64,000 bases of DNA from Lineus longissimus (GCF_910592395.1 NC_088321.1:3038001-3102000), one strand, 5' to 3'. Counted from the stretch's first letter, positions 1 to 10,800 are shown. A program made the numbers and translations. The notes: generated from the letters alone by a model not told the origin.

Positions 1-104
1 TGTGATTGCAAGAAGTGTTTATAAAAAAAATGTTGTGTCTGTTTGGCTAAATCATATTAGTGTCCAATTTTGATAAAGTATGTTTTTGTTTTTTTTTACT
101 GCAG

Positions 105-278
105 GAAGATGATTATCCAGTGATAATTTCAATGGATGGTAACTTTGGGCTTGTGCGGAAAAAGTCGTCTGGTGTCAGTTTTTCCGAGCCGAAGCATGCA
201 GGTCACTTCTTTTCTAATCAGAGTGAGGTTGATGAGTTTGTTCAAAAACATAACAGAAGCATGAAGAAAGCTGGCGAC
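105..278 (+). pseudogene. KDZ transposase exon with DGNF block
   Basis: A polypyrimidine-AG acceptor precedes 105 and a GTAAGA donor follows 278. The exon has 58 codons, phase 0 at both ends, and is open. It contains SMDGNFGLVRKKSSG, which resembles the first conserved acidic block of KDZ transposases. Confidence 0.68.
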
Positions 279-556
279 GTAAGATCGTGTTAATCAACCT
301 ATTAATTGTCAGCATCATTTTGAATGCCTTAGAAACTTATTCTCAATGTATTTGGTCGCACAATGCGCTTTCAAATAAATTACTGGCACTTAATGTTCTG
401 ATTTTATCCATTTTCATGATTCCACTTGTTAAATAGATTATGAAGTTTGCAGTTTTTTTATGTGCCACATTTATTTTCATTGTGGTTTAAAATTAGAATT
501 TATTGAATGATAACCATTGTTTTCCATTGTACTGTTATTGCATTTTTAATCTTCAG

Positions 557-693
557 GCTTGCAGCAATTTCAAGGGTGGAAATACTTTGAGGACAAATAG
601 TCGATACGAAAAATTAGATGAGACAGCAGTTTTTGGCTCGGCATGTCGTCATGAAGTGCCCGTCATTATGTTTAGCCTAAAACATGGAGAGAG
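557..693 (+). pseudogene. KDZ transposase exon with CRH block
   Basis: The acceptor is ATCTTCAG before 557 and the donor is GTAACG after 693; the exon ends in phase 2. It encodes KLDETAVFGSACRHEVPVI and ends at HGER, matching the family's 'DE(T)GVFG..CRHG' block followed by GE-R. Confidence 0.68.
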
Positions 694-1317
694 GTAACGG
701 TTTGATTTGCTGTTTTCCTCAGTCAATATGACTAAGATGTGTTGTATCAAAGTGATATTTCAAAAATATTGTCATACATGTGACTGTTCGGAAATGTTTT
801 GCATTGTGATTTTCAAGTACGGTTTAGCTGAAAGAGTGTTTGATGTGCAACTATTTTCCCTTTATCTAATTGGCGCATAACCGTAGTGTCACGTATAAAT
901 GATCATCCTGCCTTGGAGGAGGAATACTCCCTGGAGAAAATCACCTCCAAGTGCAGAGCAAACACTGAAGAAGAAGATATTTTGACACCAATCCCTATTG
1001 ACTGTTCAACCTTTAACCTTTAATAACCCAATCACTAAAACTGAAAAGTTGCTGCCTGCTGCACACGCTGTGGGTTTGTTTTGTTGCAGATAGTTGCTGT
1101 AAGAATTTCAGTAAATATTCAGTTGCAGATCATGCCCCTGGCATAGGCCTTCTTATCATATTCATAATGATCTAACTAGTTTGGCTGGCATCTATTTCAG
1201 TAATCAGTTGCTGCCTTTTTCTTTATGGTGTTTTGATAAAGCTTTATGAAGATACATCTAGTCGCAGATCAAAAACCCATTCTTCGATACAATATTTGGA
1301 TAAGAATTAGCTTCTTG
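694..1317. other. Intronic sequence without recognised features
   Basis: No open exon with paired splice signals was found. The missing KDZ block between the CRH exon and the HCYGHK exon would be expected here or within the next 4 kb, but was not recognised. Confidence 0.4.
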
Positions 1318-1548
1318 ATTTTTGGCTCACCGTAAGGGGAGTCTATATGATAGCGCTGTGTCTGTCGTCGTCGTCGTATCCTAACAGTGGCACGTTTCTT
1401 AACTGCTAGGGCTATGAACTTGAAACTTTGTACACAGAATTCCCTAGGTCAGCTGACCTCTGACACTGATTTTCGGTCCGATCTGATTCTCTGTTTGGCC
1501 ACCAGGGGGCCAAATGTCGATATCTAAAAAGTGTGATATCTCGCTTAT

Positions 1549-3189
1549 TATGGTTCCTGGTTCTTTCAGAACAGGAACCATATTGTGTTTGGTCATGGTG
1601 TCTGTCTGTGTGTCTGTGTGTCTGTGTGTCTGTGTGTCTGTGTGTGTGTGTGTCTGTCCAGTCTTATGACTGTCACAGCTCAGTTAAAATGAGGGTTAGA
1701 GGTCTAGAAACAGTTCCTACCCCTAGGTTTGTGGACACTAGCAATCTAATGAGCCCATCATTGTCAACTTACGACACGGGGATCATGGTGAAATTGACAT
1801 TTTGAGATGTGAGATTTTGTCTGTCACACTTTTCAGATGCGAATATCTCTGTCCCTATTCAAGTTAGAAGTTTGGAAACAAGGTCTACCCTAGGTTATTA
1901 ATGTGCCTGATTTCAATGAGTGCATCAAATTCAATCTCAGTTATCAAGGGTCATGGTGATATTGATATATCGAATTTGATATTTTGAGATATCTTGACAT
2001 CTGAGTAAGTTAGCAATGTGCAACCAAGTCTAGGTAATGTATAGTTACCAAAGAGTTAAATGACATGAAAATGTACAGTGTCAGGCATTTGGATCATTAA
2101 GATATCATGAGATTTTCATATATCAATTTTGATAATTTGAACTATCTCGGTCTGTGGGAGGAGTAGAGTCATGGAACCTTCACCTATGCCCAGGTTATTG
2201 AGGTTGCCCATTCAGGTTATGCAATGACCTTGAAGGTCAGAGGTCAAGGTCAAGGTCAAATCACCTGCCAATGAAGCCACTGATATTTCAACTGTTTAGT
2301 CTATGACACGGGAACAACATGCCAATCTATATCTTCTGTGATGCTTTGAAGGTCAAACGTCAAGGGCAAGGTCGAAAGTTATGAAGCAGGCATCCTCTCC
2401 TATCTCGGTCTGTCGAAGGGGTTGAGTTGTGGAGCCTTAACCTATGCCTATGATAGGTGGCAGTTTAGATTATGCAGTGACTTTGAAGGTTTGAGGTCAA
2501 GATCTGATCACCTTGAAACATAAAACTGTTGCTATTTTTGAGTGTATTTCTTGTGATATTTGAACATGTTTTGGAGGTGCTTTACAAGAAATGTGTATGA
2601 TAACGTCACAGAATGACGAGAGCGTAGCATATTTTCGATACTCCATGCTACCAGATCAAAATAAAACGAAATCCTTAGTCTCTGGCTTACAGAGATGCTG
2701 AACATGAGATTAACCTTTGTCTTCAAGGAGAAATTAGTAGAAGGGAGAGTCGCTGATCATTTAGCAATATAATTGGAACGTATGGAGCAATGAATGGGTA
2801 CTTAGGAAGGGTTTTGGCGCACAACTGTACCTGCAGTTTCTGACGCTTTTTTCTCAATAATCCAGCGACAGATATAAAAATCTTAGTGCTTAAATTGTCC
2901 CTCCGAAACCTATCTTTCATTCAAAATCAATATTTTAATGCGGCAATTATACACCACGTGCGCATAAGGGATTTTCCGACCACTACGTCACACTGCGTCT
3001 GAAATGGTCTATTCGAATCAAAAACTGATGTCGATAAAACGGTTCCACATCGTGCCACACCGTTTTCAGTGTGAACACTTAATACGAATTAAGGTTTAAA
3101 TTCAATTCGAATTAAAACTAGTGTCAACAGAACTTTATTTCAACATTCAGCACATCGGGAACCATCAGACATTTACAATGTCATCTTGT
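1549..3189 (+). mobile_element. Nested insertion inside the tandem-unit element (boundaries inferred)
   Basis: The unit sequence reading CTCGCTTATTA stops near 1548 and the next unit motif, TTAGTGACTTG, resumes near 3190. The intervening sequence does not match the unit. It begins with a palindromic GGTTCCTGGTTC...GAACAGGAACC and later shows GGGAACCATC. A three-base TTA may be the target duplication. It holds a TGTGTC microsatellite at 1598-1656 and several AGGTCA-type motifs near 2230-2262. No coding frame is convincing. Confidence 0.4.
1598..1656. repeat. TGTGTC / TG microsatellite
   Basis: A run of TGTCTG/TGTGTC hexamers ends in a pure TG run. The open frame across it is a by-product of the repeat. 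Confidence 0.9.
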
Positions 3190-5060
3190 TAGTGACTTGT
3201 TTTCGATAAAACTTTTGTTGTAGGTACTCATAGCAAATATACATTTTATATTTTACGGGTTTTTAATTTGACCTTGTTTTCAAGGTCACAGAGGTCATAT
3301 GGCGTAAATTGGCCATTAGAGTGTAAACTATGGCACGTTTCTTAACCACTAAAGCTATGAACTTGAAACTTGGTACATATAACCCCCTATATCACATAGC
3401 CTCTGGTGCTGAATTTTGGTTCGATCTGATTCCTAACTTTGCCACCAGGGGGCCAAAAGTGGAAATCTAAAAAGAGTGATATCTCGCTTATAAGTGACTT
3501 GTTTTTGATAAAACTTTTGTTGTAGGTATTCATAGCAAATATACATTTTATATTGTACGGGTTTTTAATTTGACCTTGTTTTCAAGGTCACAGAGGTCAT
3601 ATGGCGTAAATTGGCCATTAGAGTGTAAACTATGGCACGTTTCTTAACCACTAAAGCTATGAACTTGAAACTTGGTACATATAACCCCCTATATCACATA
3701 GCCTCTGGTGCTGAATTTTGGTTCGATCTGATTCCTAACTTTGGGGCCACCAGGGGGCCAAAAGTGGAAATCTAAAAAGTGTGATATCTCGCTTATTAGT
3801 GATTTGTTTTTGATGAAATTTTTATGGTAGGTTTTCCTAGCAAGGGTATATCACATATCATAGGTGTTTTTAATTTGGCCCTACTTTTCAAGGTCACAGA
3901 GGTCAAATGGCGTAAATTTGCCGTTTGAGTGTAACTGGGGCACGTTTCTTAACCAATAAAGCTATGAACTTGAAATTTGGTGCACCTGATTCCCTACATC
4001 ATTTAACCTCTGACACCGAATTTCAGTCTGATCTGATTCTCGACTTGGCCACCAGGGGGCCAAAACTAAAAAAAGTAAAAAGTGCAATATCTCGCTTAAT
4101 AGTGACTTGTTTTCGATTCTATTTTAATGGTAGGTACTCAGAGCAAGGATACATCACATATCCTACGGTTTTTGATTTGACCTTATTTTCAAGGTCACAG
4201 AGGTCAAATGGTGTGAATTGGCCGTTTGTGTGTAACGGTGGCACGTTTCTTAACCACTAAAGCTATGAACTTTAAACCTGGTACACATGACTCCCTAGGT
4301 CAGATGACCTGTGACACTGATTTTCGGTCTGGTCTGATTCTTAACTGGGCCACCAGGGGGCCAAAACAAAAAATTTGAATAGTGCCATATCTCGCTTATT
4401 ACGGATTAGTTTTTGGTAAAAATGTTATGGTAGATACTCTTAGCAAGGATACGTCACATATGATACGGGTTTTTGATTTGACGTTCTTGTCAAGGTCACA
4501 GAGGTCAAACGGCTTAAATTGGCCATTTTAGCGTAACTGTGGCACGTTTGTTAACCCCTAAGGCTATGAACTTGAGACTTTGTACAAAGGACCCTCTAGG
4601 TCAGCTGACCTCTGACCCTGAATTTCAGTCTGGTTTGATTCTCGACTTGGCCACCAGGGGGCCAAAAGTGAAAACCTAGAAAGTGTGATATCTCGCTTAT
4701 TAGTGATTCGTTTTCAATAATATTTTTATGGTAGGTTCTCCTAGCAGGGATACATCACATATCATATGAGATTGGTCGTTTTTAGTGTAACTATGGCACG
4801 TTTCTTAACCGCTATAGCTATGAACTTGAAATTTGGTGCACATGACTCCCTATGTCATGTCACCTTGGACACCGAATTTCGATCTGATCTGGTACTCAAC
4901 TTGGCCACCAAGAGGCCAAAACTAAAATTGGTAAAAAGTGCAATATCTTGTTTATTAGTGACTTGTTTTTGATGATATTCTTATGGTTACCATAATGGTA
5001 CTTACTCCAAGCAACGATACATCACATGTCATACCGACTTTGGTTTGACCTATATACTAT
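3190..5060 (+). repeat. Tandem array of ~300-bp units, each with a DR3 AGGTCA pair and a CCACCAGGGGGC core
   Basis: Consecutive GGCACGTTT starts at about 3330, 3631, 3939, 4241, 4542 and 4796 are spaced about 300, 307, 301, 301 and 254 bp. Five units contain CAAGGTCACAGAGGTCA: two AGGTCA half-sites separated by CAG (for example 3283-3288 and 3292-3297). Five contain CCACCAGGGGGC (3442, 3747, 4049, 4350, 4651); the sixth, near 4904, is degenerate. The latter motif sits inside TTGGCC...GGCCAA, so a simple palindrome is another reading. Confidence 0.85.
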
Positions 5061-5143
5061 ACATGTACAATGTTTCTTAACCTGGATGAATTCCAAAGCA
5101 CCAAATATCTATACGGTGAGCACAATGGCCCCTGGCCGTTTCA

Positions 5144-5286
5144 TTAAGGTTTGCATGCAAATTATATCAACTCTTTAACTTGGAATCAAAAGGTGTTCCC
5201 ATCACAGGCTAGAGATGGTTGGATCAGCCTGCATTCATGTTAGTTTGACAATTTCCTACCCTAATAATAATCATTGTCCTTTTCAG
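5144..5286. other. Intron remnant, nothing recognised
   Basis: Sequence between the right end of the tandem-unit element and the next KDZ exon. It ends in a pyrimidine-rich acceptor, CTTTTCAG. Confidence 0.4.
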
Positions 5287-5368
5287 AGTTCAGGTTCTGG
5301 TAGTCTTTTAGATAGGTTGAAGCTGGCAATTCCAATATTTCACTGCTATGGCCACAAGTTACCTAAAG
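5287..5368 (+). pseudogene. KDZ transposase exon with HCYGHK block
   Basis: The acceptor CTTTTCAG and donor GTAGGT bound an open frame encoding LKLAIPIFHCYGHKLPK. This resembles the family's 'LaiPvFHaYgHk' block. The donor phase (1) does not match the next exon (0), so one boundary is wrong or lost. Confidence 0.65.
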
Positions 5369-5640
5369 GTAGGTGGTTTCACAAAGTATATTTTTTTGGA
5401 AAGTGACCATCCTTGGTCACTCAGTATGGAAAATCATCCTGGTTAGTTAATATTTCGCATGTATCATAACAAACACACGCTCCACTTTATTTGCATTTGG
5501 CTTTGGAAGGAGTAAGTCAAGTGACATCACCCCAGCTGTGTTGTTTCAGAGTTCATCATTCTTTTACATGTGCAGACTGATTACTGAATGGGCTTTGGAT
5601 CAACACCTTCAACTGACACTGCTCTTTGATTTCTTTATAG

Positions 5641-6622
5641 GTTAAGTACAGTCCTCGGCGAGTTGTTGGTGTTGGCTTAACAGTCGGTGAGACACTGTAA
5701 TGTCTGTGGTCCTTTTTGCGGAGTTTCTCGAAGATAACGAAAGAAACGACCCCCAGTCACAGGATCATTGCGTCGAAGAGAAAGCTGTCAAGACTTGAGC
5801 CACTTCCTTCAATCCAGATCGGATCATCCTCTGTTACTCCCTCATCTCAGGTTCGAAATCTTGGTGCTGTTTTTGATGCAAACATGTCTATGTCACAACA
5901 GGTGTCCCAAGTGGTGAGGGGGGTTTACTATCAGATCCATAGAATAGCAAAGATCAGACGATACCTGGACAATACCACCTGTGCCAGAGTAATAAATGCG
6001 CTAATAACATCTCGCCTGGATTTCCAAAACGGTCTTTTGCTCGGATTACCGGGCTGTGAAATCCAGCGCCTTCAAAAAGCACAAAATGCTAGTGCTCGCC
6101 TCTTAACCAGGTCCAAAAAGAGAGAGCACATAACCCCTATTTTAAAATCTCTTCATTGGTTGCCGGTGACATCACGTATCGACTACAAAGTTCTTCTCAC
6201 AACCCACAAGGTCATCCATCATGAGGAGAGCCCACAGTATATGAAGGAACTTCTCAGTCTCCGTGCGCCCGGCCGCAGACTTCGGTCCTCGGATGACCCT
6301 TGGCTCCTTGCCATCCCACGTTCAAATGGGGTCTTCGGGGATCGATCTCTGTGTGTCCGGGCCGCGGGGCTGTGGAACGCCCTTCCAAGCTGGTTACGTG
6401 ATGTCACTGTGCTAAACACTTTTAAGAGTAAACTCAAAACTCATCTTTTTATCCTAACATATTCAGAGTAGGCCATACATGTTTTAAATATTGATATTTT
6501 CCGGATGTTTTTAAACTGTTTTTTATCCTCATGAAATCACCACTTTTAATGTACTCATTTAATATTATGTACAGTGCTTAGAAAATGTATGCACCATTAT
6601 TTTAGCACTTTAAATCAAATAA

Positions 6623-6653
<31 letters not shown>

Positions 6654-6708
6654 GATGTTCTTACTGATGCTATGATCTATTACACAAACAAGAAGGTCTC
6701 AAAGATCG
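5641..6708 (+). pseudogene. KDZ transposase exon split by a LINE insertion
   Basis: Acceptor TTTATAG at 5640. The left part reads VKYSPRRVVGVGLTVGETL, then TAA (5698-5700), then LWSFLRSF and TKETTPSHRI, ending at 5766. The right part resumes at 6654 with DVLTDAMIYYTNKKVSKI and a donor after 6708. Removing 5767-6653 joins SHRI to DVLTDA in frame, which fits the family's SHRID(V/E)LTDAL stretch. The D-to-V change and the stop destroy the expected GLTDGE-x-xE(R)LWS motif. Confidence 0.7.
5767..6653 (+). mobile_element. 5'-truncated CR1/L2-like LINE, C-terminal fragment with ATT tail
   Basis: An open frame to the stop at 6469-6471 encodes the region after the RT palm of CR1-clade elements: NLGAVFDANMSM, ITSRLDFQNGLLLGLP, LQKAQNASARLLTRSKK, HITPILKSLHWLPVTSRIDYK, GDRSLCVRAAGLWNALPSWLR and FKSKLKTHLF. 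About 180 bp of 3'UTR follow, ending in AAATAAATTATTATT. The upstream frame also reads back into KDZ codons (5716-5766), so the apparent ATG belongs to neither gene. The RT catalytic part is missing. It lies inside a KDZ exon, so it arrived after that gene was already a copy here. Confidence 0.85.
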
Positions 6709-7092
6709 GTATCTTTTAAACAGTTACACAGAGTGGTATTCAGGTGGCGTTGATGGCATTTAGCCTCAATCAGAATGGGAACTTTTAGGCTGTTTTGTGG
6801 TCAGGCCATATCTAATTGGATGCATAACTGTTGACCTTTAGCTTAGCTGATAGTATAAACTTCTTCTTGGCACTGACAAGACAAAGTAATGTGCTTATCC
6901 TTCTTCATGTAGCAGTATTCAATCACTTTTCAATTGCATTGTTGAGTACTTTGATTCCTCAAAATGAAAATTTGTGGTGTTATTTGTATCCTTCTGAATA
7001 CCCAAAAATATCTGTGATCTACCATCAGGTACTACAAGCATGTTATTTAAATTCAAAGTATGTGCTTGGAATATATCTGTTATGATTTCCAG
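6709..7092. other. KDZ intron, nothing recognised
   Basis: Bounded by a donor at 6709 and acceptor TTTCCAG before 7093; no other feature seen. Confidence 0.4.
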
Positions 7093-7183
7093 GTCCGTAT
7101 CTGGCGTTAAAGCTGACGAAAGCTGAGGATGTAATGTCAACAACAAAAAAAGGAATTGAAAGCTCTCCTTGATCAACTCAAAG
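7093..7183 (+). pseudogene. KDZ transposase exon with one-base insertion
   Basis: Phase 1 entry matches the previous exon. It reads PYLALKLTKAEDV...KKGIES and then loses frame. Dropping one T near 7165 gives LLDQLK and the right phase for the next exon. The donor GTATGT follows 7183. Confidence 0.6.
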
Positions 7184-7675
7184 GTATGTGCATTTCTCTC
7201 TTATTCCAGTAGCTGCAACACACTAAACACCAGTGGCAGCATATTACAAGCCTGACTCCTTAGATCAGTTCTCAGCAGTCAATCATCTCGGGATAATTCA
7301 AGCTTGGCATCAGTGAAACATGTAAAAGTTGATAAAGAGGGTCATATCATCTTTTCTCATCCCTGGCAGTTCAATCATTCATGACTGTTAAAGTTTAGAC
7401 TTTGTGTTGTGTTTGTGGATCATTATGATCAACCAAAGATAACATTCAGTAATAGAGAATTTCTTTTTTCCTGGGCTTATGTCTGAAGCCTTGTTTTTGC
7501 CGATGCAGTGATATGCATGCTGATGCAAAATTCATTTTATGAGGGTAACTGTGAGTATTTACCAAGTGCATGCCATTACACAATCCAGACACATTGAAGC
7601 ACATTTTCACAAATAGTAATGGCATGTCTGTGCACTTATTTTGTTCCAATAACAGTGTATCCTTATCTCTTTTAG
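7184..7675. other. KDZ intron, nothing recognised
   Basis: Splice-bounded sequence with no other recognised feature. Confidence 0.4.
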
Positions 7676-7747
7676 TGTCAGAAAGTCAGGTAGAACTCTG
7701 GCTTGCAGAGGCACAGAATCCTGCTAGTTGTCAGCGACTGAGACGAG
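7676..7747 (+). pseudogene. KDZ transposase short exon
   Basis: Acceptor CTCTTTTAG and donor GTAAGA. It encodes VSESQVELWLAEAQNPASCQRLRR and its phases fit both neighbours. Confidence 0.6.
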
Positions 7748-7904
7748 GTAAGACCCATTATCAATATCATTATCGTCATCATCATCATTATTATAAGGAA
7801 ATAGCATCAGTGGGCCAGTAAAAAGTTTGATGGAGGTTGGTGCATAAGTTTGGTTGCAATTTACCCTTTTGCCATAGTATGACTTTTTGTCAATTATTTT
7901 GTAG

Positions 7905-8722
7905 CTCCAGTTGCTCACTGGTATCAACAAGGCCAAACAACCAAGGATGAGATATTTCAAAGCAAAAGGTCATGAGATTAAAAGTCAGTCCATTGGAAAA
8001 CTGGCATCCACCGAGATGAACTACCAAGTGTGGTGGAAATTGGCCAGGCTATTGCAATTAAACTGCAGAAAAACATCAGCAGAACCAATTGGCATATTAA
8101 GAAGATGGTGGAAATCTTCAACACAAAGGACATGGATGAGAGTTTACCAGAGTCACTTGTTTACGAAGATGCGTTGAAAGGACATTACTTAGGCATGGAA
8201 GAAGCACCAATTGCAGGTCCTAATGATAGTGTGCCATTCTACCTTAAAGAACAAGCTGTTGACTTGTTTTGGCACCACTCCCGAGCTTTTGAGGAACGGT
8301 GCTTGTTGTTGAAGAAGATGGTCAATGCTGACTGCGTCTTTCGGAAGCAACACCAAGTTTTGTTGGCCTGTGCAACATCAGATTATCTCTCACAGGGCCA
8401 GATGGCAATGGTAGTTGCTAAGGCAATTTCTAAAGAAGAACTTCACAATGAATTCTATGAGGCATGCAAGGGCAATGTGGAATTGCCATTTCTTGAGCAG
8501 ACATTTATTGCATCTGTCATTAACAATCATCAAAGCATCACCACTAGTGACCTTGGCCTTCCTGAGGAAGAGGTCAGTGACTTCCTTGAAAGGGCGAAGT
8601 GTTTGGGGGAAGAGCAGGAGCAGCATGGTGATGATGGGGACGATCATGAGATAGAAGAGGGATTAACTGCAGTTCAGGAGAGTGATTATTTGGATCTGAT
8701 TGATTGTAGCTACAATTTTTGA
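7905..8722 (+). pseudogene. KDZ transposase terminal exon
   Basis: The acceptor ATTTTGTAG gives phase 1 entry matching the previous exon. It reads APVAHWYQQGQTTKDEIF, then TGA (7973) and TAA (7979), then without break WKTGIHRDELPSVVEIGQAI and on to the acidic tail and stop TGA at 8720-8722. The last 230 codons are open and alpha-helical in character. The acidic run (EEEQEQHGDDGDDHEIEE-like) lies near the C-terminus. The two early stops could be strain-specific or errors, but with the other lesions decay is the simpler reading. Confidence 0.7.
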
Positions 8723-9220
8723 GGTCTTCATGTTTAAGGTAAAAAAAAATGTATATAAGGTAAAATGGGGTATTTGCAGCCCAAGTCTAATTGTAGCCCC
8801 CTGGCAATGTTTTTGATTCATATTCCGGTAACCGTGGAATAATTCAGCCAACCCAAGCATGGATATGAAAGAGGTGGCTCTTGAGTATCACAACATAATT
8901 AGTTTTGAATTATGCAACATGTTATGTAAGAGCTTTGGCTATAAGAAGTAAACAAATCGGACACATGCACAAAAAAAGTTGGGATCGAACTTTTTACAGG
9001 TCTGAATTTTCCACACTTACAGAGCATTGATGTATTTGAAACTTGGTTCAGGTGATCAGTATTGAGTGTGGAGAATGTTGTATGCGGCATTTATTGTCAT
9101 TATTACAGGTAAATTTTCAGAGACACTTCTGACCAAGGTGTATTTGTAGCCCTTTGGTCCGGGGTATTTGTAGCCCCATATAAATAGCTCAATATATCCT
9201 GTCATAAATCATGAAAATGC
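8723..9220. other. Intergenic sequence, nothing recognised
   Basis: Contains two similar short phrases (GGGGTATTTGCAGCCC near 8767 and GGGGTATTTGTAGCCC near 9161), which suggests a degraded repeat, but no coding or element boundary. Confidence 0.35.
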
Positions 9221-9223
9221 TAG

Positions 9224-9930
9224 GTTTTTTGGCTCACCTGTGAGCCTTTACCATCACGCAGCGTCCGTCGTCGTCGTCCGTCGTCCGTCGTCGTTAGACA
9301 TGGGTGGCACGTTTTGTTACCGCCAAAGCCACTGAACTGAAACTTAGTACACATGTACCCCTTGGTGACCACTACTCAGAGACCAAAACGCGGTCTCATA
9401 TGTTTCACGGTTTGGCCACCAGGGGGCTAAAGGTAAAAAATGAAGAAATGCGTTTTCTCCCTTATTACTGGTCCGAAAAATTTGAAAAAAATATGGTAGG
9501 TACTTCTACTAATGGGACATCACATATCCTCCGGGTTTTTGATTTGACCTAATTTTCAAGGTAAGATAGGTCAAAGTTCGCCGACGGCACCGCTGTTAGT
9601 CAATGGTGGCACGTTTTGTAACCGCTGAGGCTATTGAACTCAAACTTGGTACATATATACCCTTGGGTGACCTTTACTCAGAGACTGAATCGTGGCGTCA
9701 TACGATTTTCGGTTTGGCCAATAGGGGGCCAAATGTCAACAACTGATTACCACACCAAATTAGACCTTGTATTTACAAATGCACATCATGTGCACCATAC
9801 AGGGATCATTGACAATTGCTGGTCTGACCATAAAATGATATATACAGCTTTACCAATGTCAGAATCACTGACTCCATAGCCTCCCCTTCGACACAGGTGA
9901 GCACATGGTCCCTGGACCATTTCATTTATT
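9224..9930 (+). mobile_element. Short copy of the GGCTCACC tandem-unit element
   Basis: It begins TTTTTTGGCTCACCTGTGAG followed by a CGTCCGTCGTCG tract, has two divergent unit starts (GGCACGTTTTGT near 9306 and 9606), and ends GGTGAGCACATGGTCCCTGG with TTTCATTT. CCACCAGGGGGC occurs once (near 9417); the second unit has a degraded form. Confidence 0.7.
9736..9879 (+). mobile_element. LINE-type endonuclease fragment inside the short tandem-unit element
   Basis: The frame reads DYHTKLDLVFTNA and, 16 residues on, WSDHKMIYTAL. This is the LDLVFTN...SDH stretch at the C-terminal end of the endonuclease domain in non-LTR retrotransposons. It sits between a unit (up to CCAAATG) and the element's right terminus, so a LINE piece was captured or inserted. 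Confidence 0.5.
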
Positions 9931-10481
9931 TTTATACCCGAATTATATTATTTGATCATAAATTTATCCAAATTAGATACAATGTTAAACCTTCATGTAT
10001 CAGCAATGATACATTTGAGATTCCATACTAGTTAATCTGAATTTTTTTCGAAATAATGTTGATATTTTCAAAGTTACTGGTGTCTCTAGTTAAAGCCACA
10101 CCATTGACTAGATAGCAGCATTTCTCATGGTACATGTACATTGTATTACGATTTAGTGGTGCCAGCTATAATTGGGGTTGATACATGACTCATAACTGAA
10201 ACTAAAGTTTTTAATGGCGCACGACAAGACCGTCAGCCAATTCAGAATGTCACAAGCTGTTGTCTGACACAAGGTGTAATGTACAACAGAGATTTGAGAC
10301 GATTAAAAATTTTTAGTAAATGATTGCATCAAAAAATCACCAACGTGTTCAACAAATATTGATTTATTTCAGCAAAATCTCGTCGTCAACCTAGATTTTG
10401 ATAATATTGAAAGCTTAAAATGTATAAGTAAAAAGTATAAATGGCAACTGAATAATTGATTGATTCCTCCCTTTCCTATAG
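9931..10481. other. Intron or intergenic, nothing recognised
   Basis: No exon, repeat or boundary is evident. It ends with acceptor TTTCCTATAG of the next exon. Confidence 0.4.
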
Positions 10482-10568
10482 GGTCGGTCCCTCCCTTCTC
10501 CTGGGACAGAAAGGAAAAAGAGGTTACGAAAGAACAAACAGATGAGAAAAAAGGCTCAATTAGTTGAA
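10482..10568 (+). pseudogene. Kinase-like gene exon, basic region
   Basis: Acceptor CCTATAG, donor GTAAGA, 29 open codons in phase 0, rich in Lys/Arg (possible nuclear localisation signal). It is the first exon I can support; an upstream exon is needed. Confidence 0.55.
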
Positions 10569-10800
10569 GTAAGAATCAATGATTTTTTTGAGGGAACTTA
10601 TTCCTTTCCTTGTCCTTACTTGCATTCCCCTTTACTCTCATACAGTGATGCTTAATTTCTTTGACTAGATTATACCACCAATTGCTTTTGTTTCAATGCC
10701 AATTCTTTTAATCGATGGAGGTTTATTCAGTTGAACAAGAGATCCAGTTATGGTAGTGGTAGGTCATGGTAATCAATCTTTTTGTCTTTTTGCACTACAG

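Larger units (their letters stand above)
1318..5143 (+). mobile_element. Tandem-unit transposable element with GGCTCACC...GGTGAGC ends
   Basis: It starts with GATTTTTGGCTCACCGTAAG followed by a CGTCGTCGTC tract, and ends with GGTGAGCACAATGGCCCC and GGCCGTTTCATT. The same two ends bound an inverted copy at 54775-57342 and a short copy near 9224-9930. The ends carry a 7-bp inverted repeat, GCTCACC/GGTGAGC. Inside are about 300-bp units beginning near GGCACGTTTCTTAAC (about 1386, 3330, 3631, 3939, 4241, 4542 and 4796). No transposase frame was found. It lies between KDZ exons and probably removed or buried one. The superfamily is unknown. Confidence 0.68.
1..8722 (+). pseudogene. KDZ-family (Kyakuja-Dileera-Zisupton) transposase, decayed multi-exon gene, 5' end outside window
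   Basis: Exons with good splice signals are seen at 105-278, 557-693, 5287-5368, 5641-6708 (interrupted), 7093-7183, 7676-7747 and 7905-8722. The conceptual protein has the order of conserved blocks I associate with KDZ transposases: a DGNF block (first acidic region), a C-RHEVP...GER block, a LAIPIFHCYGHK block, a SPRR...GxGLT-x-GE block followed by LWS and TKETTPSHRI, then a helical C-terminal region ending in an acidic tail. From 6708 onward the exon phases fit each other. It is not functional as written: TAA at 5698-5700, a one-base insertion in the exon 7093-7183, and TGA at 7973-7975 and TAA at 7979-7981. The GLTDGE aspartate I expect is valine. The block expected between exons 557-693 and 5287-5368 was not found and the phases there do not match. 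Family assignment is by motif memory, so a profile search is the proper test. Confidence 0.72.

Noticed and set aside
2532-2920. Two adjoining minus-strand frames
   Set aside because: Low-complexity, no splice sites or motifs; lie in a nested insertion.
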